This document shows positions 62,335 to 64,000 of a stretch of DNA of 64,000 nucleotides, one piece after another. The notes under the pieces were generated by a model. That model had not been told where the DNA came from and did no database searches. It saw only the letters and a program-made list of their open reading frames with translations. The first letter of the stretch is position 1, and each line of letters starts with the position of its first letter. The translations under genes were made by a program, and so were the position numbers. Source of the DNA: MFD01275-c22 sp963705885 (GTDB taxonomy: Bacteria; Actinomycetota; Actinomycetes; JACCUZ01); contig OY970120.1 in assembly GCA_963705885.1 (NCBI GenBank), forward strand, positions 2,790,001 through 2,854,000, in the 5' to 3' direction.

Positions 62335-62819
62335 TGCGCCGTCTTCTTCGCGGCCGGCTTCTTCGCGGCCGTCTTCTTCGCCGTCTTCCTCGCCGTCTTC
62401 CTCGCCGGCTGCTTCGCGGCCGTCTTCTTCGCGGCCGTCTTCCTCGCCGGCTGCTTCGCGGACCGGGCCCGCGCGAGCTCACGTTCGAGCTCCTCGACGC
62501 GGCGCTCGAGCCCGCCCGCCCGGCGGTTCGCCGACGTCAGCTCCTGGGCGGAGACCAGACCCAGCCGGGCGACCGACCGCTCGACCTCGGCCTGCACCAG
62601 CCCCTTCAGCAGGTCGCGGTTGGCCTTGCTGGTCGCCAGCAGGTCCTCGGTGAGCGCCCCGACCTGGGCTCGCACCGGTGGCGGCACCACGGCGCCGACG
62701 CTCGCCTCGCCCTGCGCCACGAGGGCCTTGGCCGCCGCCTGGGCCCGGGCCCGCGTCACGTCCGTCAGGCCGTTGGCCAGCTGAAGGTAGCCTCGCAGCC
62801 CGTCCAGCAACGTGCTCAT
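62331..62819 (-). CDS. coiled-coil protein with lysine/alanine-rich tail
   Basis: A 162-residue protein. Residues 1-80 (LLDGLRGYLQLANGLTDVTRARAQAAAKALVAQGE) are helical. About 80-120 is a predicted coiled coil (SANRRAGGLERRVEELERELARARS). The last 40 are an Ala/Lys histone-H1-like tail of KTAAKK and PARKT units. The N-terminal part resembles phasin-like or BMFP-like proteins common in actinobacteria. DNA or polymer-granule binding is possible. ATG at 62819. Confidence 0.78.
   Translation of the reverse strand: MSTLLDGLRGYLQLANGLTDVTRARAQAAAKALVAQGEASVGAVVPPPVRAQVGALTEDLLATSKANRDLLKGLVQAEVERSVARLGLVSAQELTSANRRAGGLERRVEELERELARARSAKQPARKTAAKKTAAKQPARKTARKTAKKTAAKKPAAKKTAQ
62337..62464. repeat. 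degenerate AK-rich tandem repeat
   Basis: Repeated GTCTTCTTCGCGGCC-like units of about 15 bp on the plus strand encode the Lys/Ala/Pro tail of the minus-strand gene at 62331-62819. It closely follows the 24-bp repeat of the next gene. Confidence 0.75.
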
Positions 62820-62996
62820 CGTCGCCTCCGCCCGTCGTCGTCCGCCCCCGGCGGCGTCGCCGGGGTGCTCGCGGCAGACGCTACCCCGCGGCGCGCGCGA
62901 CCGGCGCTGCGGTAGCGTCGCGCCGACTTCCCGCCCGCGAGCCGGCGCAGCGTGCGGCGGCGGGCACGGCATAGGACACCGGAGGACGAGCCGTCG

Positions 62997-63335
62997 ATGG
63001 CGACGACCGAGCAGTGCCTCGTGGCCCTGGAGAGCCTGGCGTCCAGGCTGCACGAGGTCGACGAGGACGACCGGCGCAAGCACACCTTCGACCGGTCCTT
63101 GAGCTGCCGGGTGCCCGACCTCGACATCACGTTCTCGGGCGCGCTCGAGGACGGTCACCTGGTCGGCATCACCACCGACCCGGCGCCCCGGGCCCAGATC
63201 AGGCTGACGGCCGCCAGCGACGACCTCGTCGCGTTGACCGACGGCGACCTCAGCTTCGGCCAGGCCTGGCTGGCCGGTCGCGTCAAGGTCGAGGCGGGCG
63301 TGCGCGACCTGCTCAAGCTGCGCTCGATGCTCTAG
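62997..63335 (+). CDS. SCP2 sterol-binding domain protein
   Basis: A 112-residue SCP2-like protein: LHEVDEDDRRKHTFDRSLSCRVPDLDITFSGALEDG, then IRLTAASDDLVALTDGDLSFGQAWLAGRVKVEAGVRDLLKLRSML, the usual lipid-binding strand and helices. It binds hydrophobic ligands, unspecified. The ATG at 62997 has GGAGGA at 62981-62986. Its TAG shares CTAG with the convergent HAD gene. Confidence 0.85.
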   Translation: MATTEQCLVALESLASRLHEVDEDDRRKHTFDRSLSCRVPDLDITFSGALEDGHLVGITTDPAPRAQIRLTAASDDLVALTDGDLSFGQAWLAGRVKVEAGVRDLLKLRSML

Positions 63336-64000
63336 CCGGCCGACCAGCCCATCCGGCCCAGCGCGTCGAGCACGCCCTCGGGCTCGACCCGGCCCCCCTC
63401 CCAGACCGCGACGCACAACGCTCGCAGGCCGTCGACCGGGTCACCGGTCCCCTCGACCACGACCCCGTCCTCCCCCGGCTCGACCACCCAGCCGCCGCAC
63501 CGGCGGCCGCCGGCGTCGCCGCGCGGCACGGCGGGGTGCGCGTCGCACAGCCCGCCGCGCAGGTCGCGGGCGACGTACGTCGGGCGCTGGTCGGGCGCGG
63601 CCAGCACCAGGTCGCGCGGGCCCGCCACGCCGGTGAGGACGAGCAGGCTCGGCACCCCGGCGCGGTGGGCGCCGAGGATGTCCGTGTCGAGCCGGTCCCC
63701 CACGACCAGGGGCGACCGGGCGCCTGTCCGGCGTACCGCCTCGTCGTGCAGCGGCGTCTCCGGCTTGCCCGCGACCACCGGACGGCTGCCCGTGGCGCGG
63801 GCGACCACGTCGACCAGCGCGCCGTTCCCGGGGGCCAGGCCGTCGGGCGTGGGCAGCGTCGAGTCCAGGTTGCTGGCGAACCAGGGGACCCCGGCGCGCA
63901 CCGCGTAGGTGGCCTCGGCCAGCGCCCGCCAGCCGACCTCCGGCGAGAACCCCTGGACGACCGCCGCGGGAGCGTCGCGGGCCGTGCCGACCGGACGCAG
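63332..64000 (-). CDS. HAD-IIA family phosphatase, 5' end beyond the window
   Basis: The visible 222 residues are the C-terminal two thirds of a NagD-like HAD phosphatase: GVPWFASNLDSTLPTPDGLAPGNGALV, GKPETPLHDEA, and VGDRLDTDILGAHRAGVPSLLVLTG with the metal-binding aspartates. The nucleophile DxD lies to the right of the window. The reading frame stays open to base 64000. Rv1692, a phosphatase of the same family, occupies this position before tlyA in Mycobacterium; some relatives act on glycerol phosphate. Stop overlaps the SCP2 stop by four bases. Confidence 0.9.
   Translation of the reverse strand: MRPVGTARDAPAAVVQGFSPEVGWRALAEATYAVRAGVPWFASNLDSTLPTPDGLAPGNGALVDVVARATGSRPVVAGKPETPLHDEAVRRTGARSPLVVGDRLDTDILGAHRAGVPSLLVLTGVAGPRDLVLAAPDQRPTYVARDLRGGLCDAHPAVPRGDAGGRRCGGWVVEPGEDGVVVEGTGDPVDGLRALCVAVWEGGRVEPEGVLDALGRMGWSAG

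Overview
The window is a stretch of very GC-rich chromosome from an actinobacterium (phylum Actinomycetota). GTG starts are common, four-base stop/start overlaps are the rule, and OpcA, SteA, TlyA and a Mycobacterium-like Rv1692-Rv1713 gene order are present. The genus cannot be decided from the sequence. No rRNA, tRNA, transposase or CRISPR array was seen.

Region 1 (1-8.7 kb) is the pentose-phosphate/NADPH operon tkt-tal-pgi-zwf-opcA-pgl followed by a Nudix gene, nearly all translationally coupled. The tkt copy enters truncated at the window edge and carries an apparent one-base frameshift. OpcA ends in a lysine-rich tail encoded by a 15-bp tandem repeat. An NTF2-like gene and a secreted beta-propeller protein follow.

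Region 2 (11.3-36.8 kb) is the accessory part. It holds a nitrilase-family hydrolase plus HyuA/HyuB operon (ATP-dependent ring-amide hydrolysis), a four-gene molybdenum hydroxylase operon (FAD, 2Fe-2S and Mo subunits plus CoxG), and a UraA-type NCS2 permease. Divergent from the permease is an allH-fdrA-allG operon, the family set of E. coli oxamate carbamoyltransferase. The molybdenum-enzyme maturation genes follow (MocA-like nucleotidyltransferase, XdhC/CoxI, CoxE-like VWA protein, CoxD-like MoxR ATPase). Together they suggest import, hydroxylation, ring opening and carbamoyl transfer on a cyclic imide, pyrimidine or purine breakdown product. That assembled pathway is inference; the gene families are not. 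Housekeeping genes (trmB, an acyltransferase, dodecin) and a few stand-alone genes lie among them.

Region 3 (36.9-49.8 kb) holds der-cmk-tyrA-aroH and rluB-scpB-scpA-parA, split by a repeat-rich accessory patch at 42.7-45.7 kb. The patch contains a decayed methyltransferase, four different short tandem repeats, and a DUF222/13E12-type HNH endonuclease whose start codon lies inside a perfect actinobacterial SOS box.

Region 4 (50-64 kb) continues the conserved block: xerD, ald, a Nudix ADP-ribose pyrophosphatase, pyrG, the SteB/MctB-like and SteA genes, recN, nadK, tlyA, two small repeat-bearing proteins, an SCP2-domain protein, and a HAD-IIA phosphatase that runs off the right edge.
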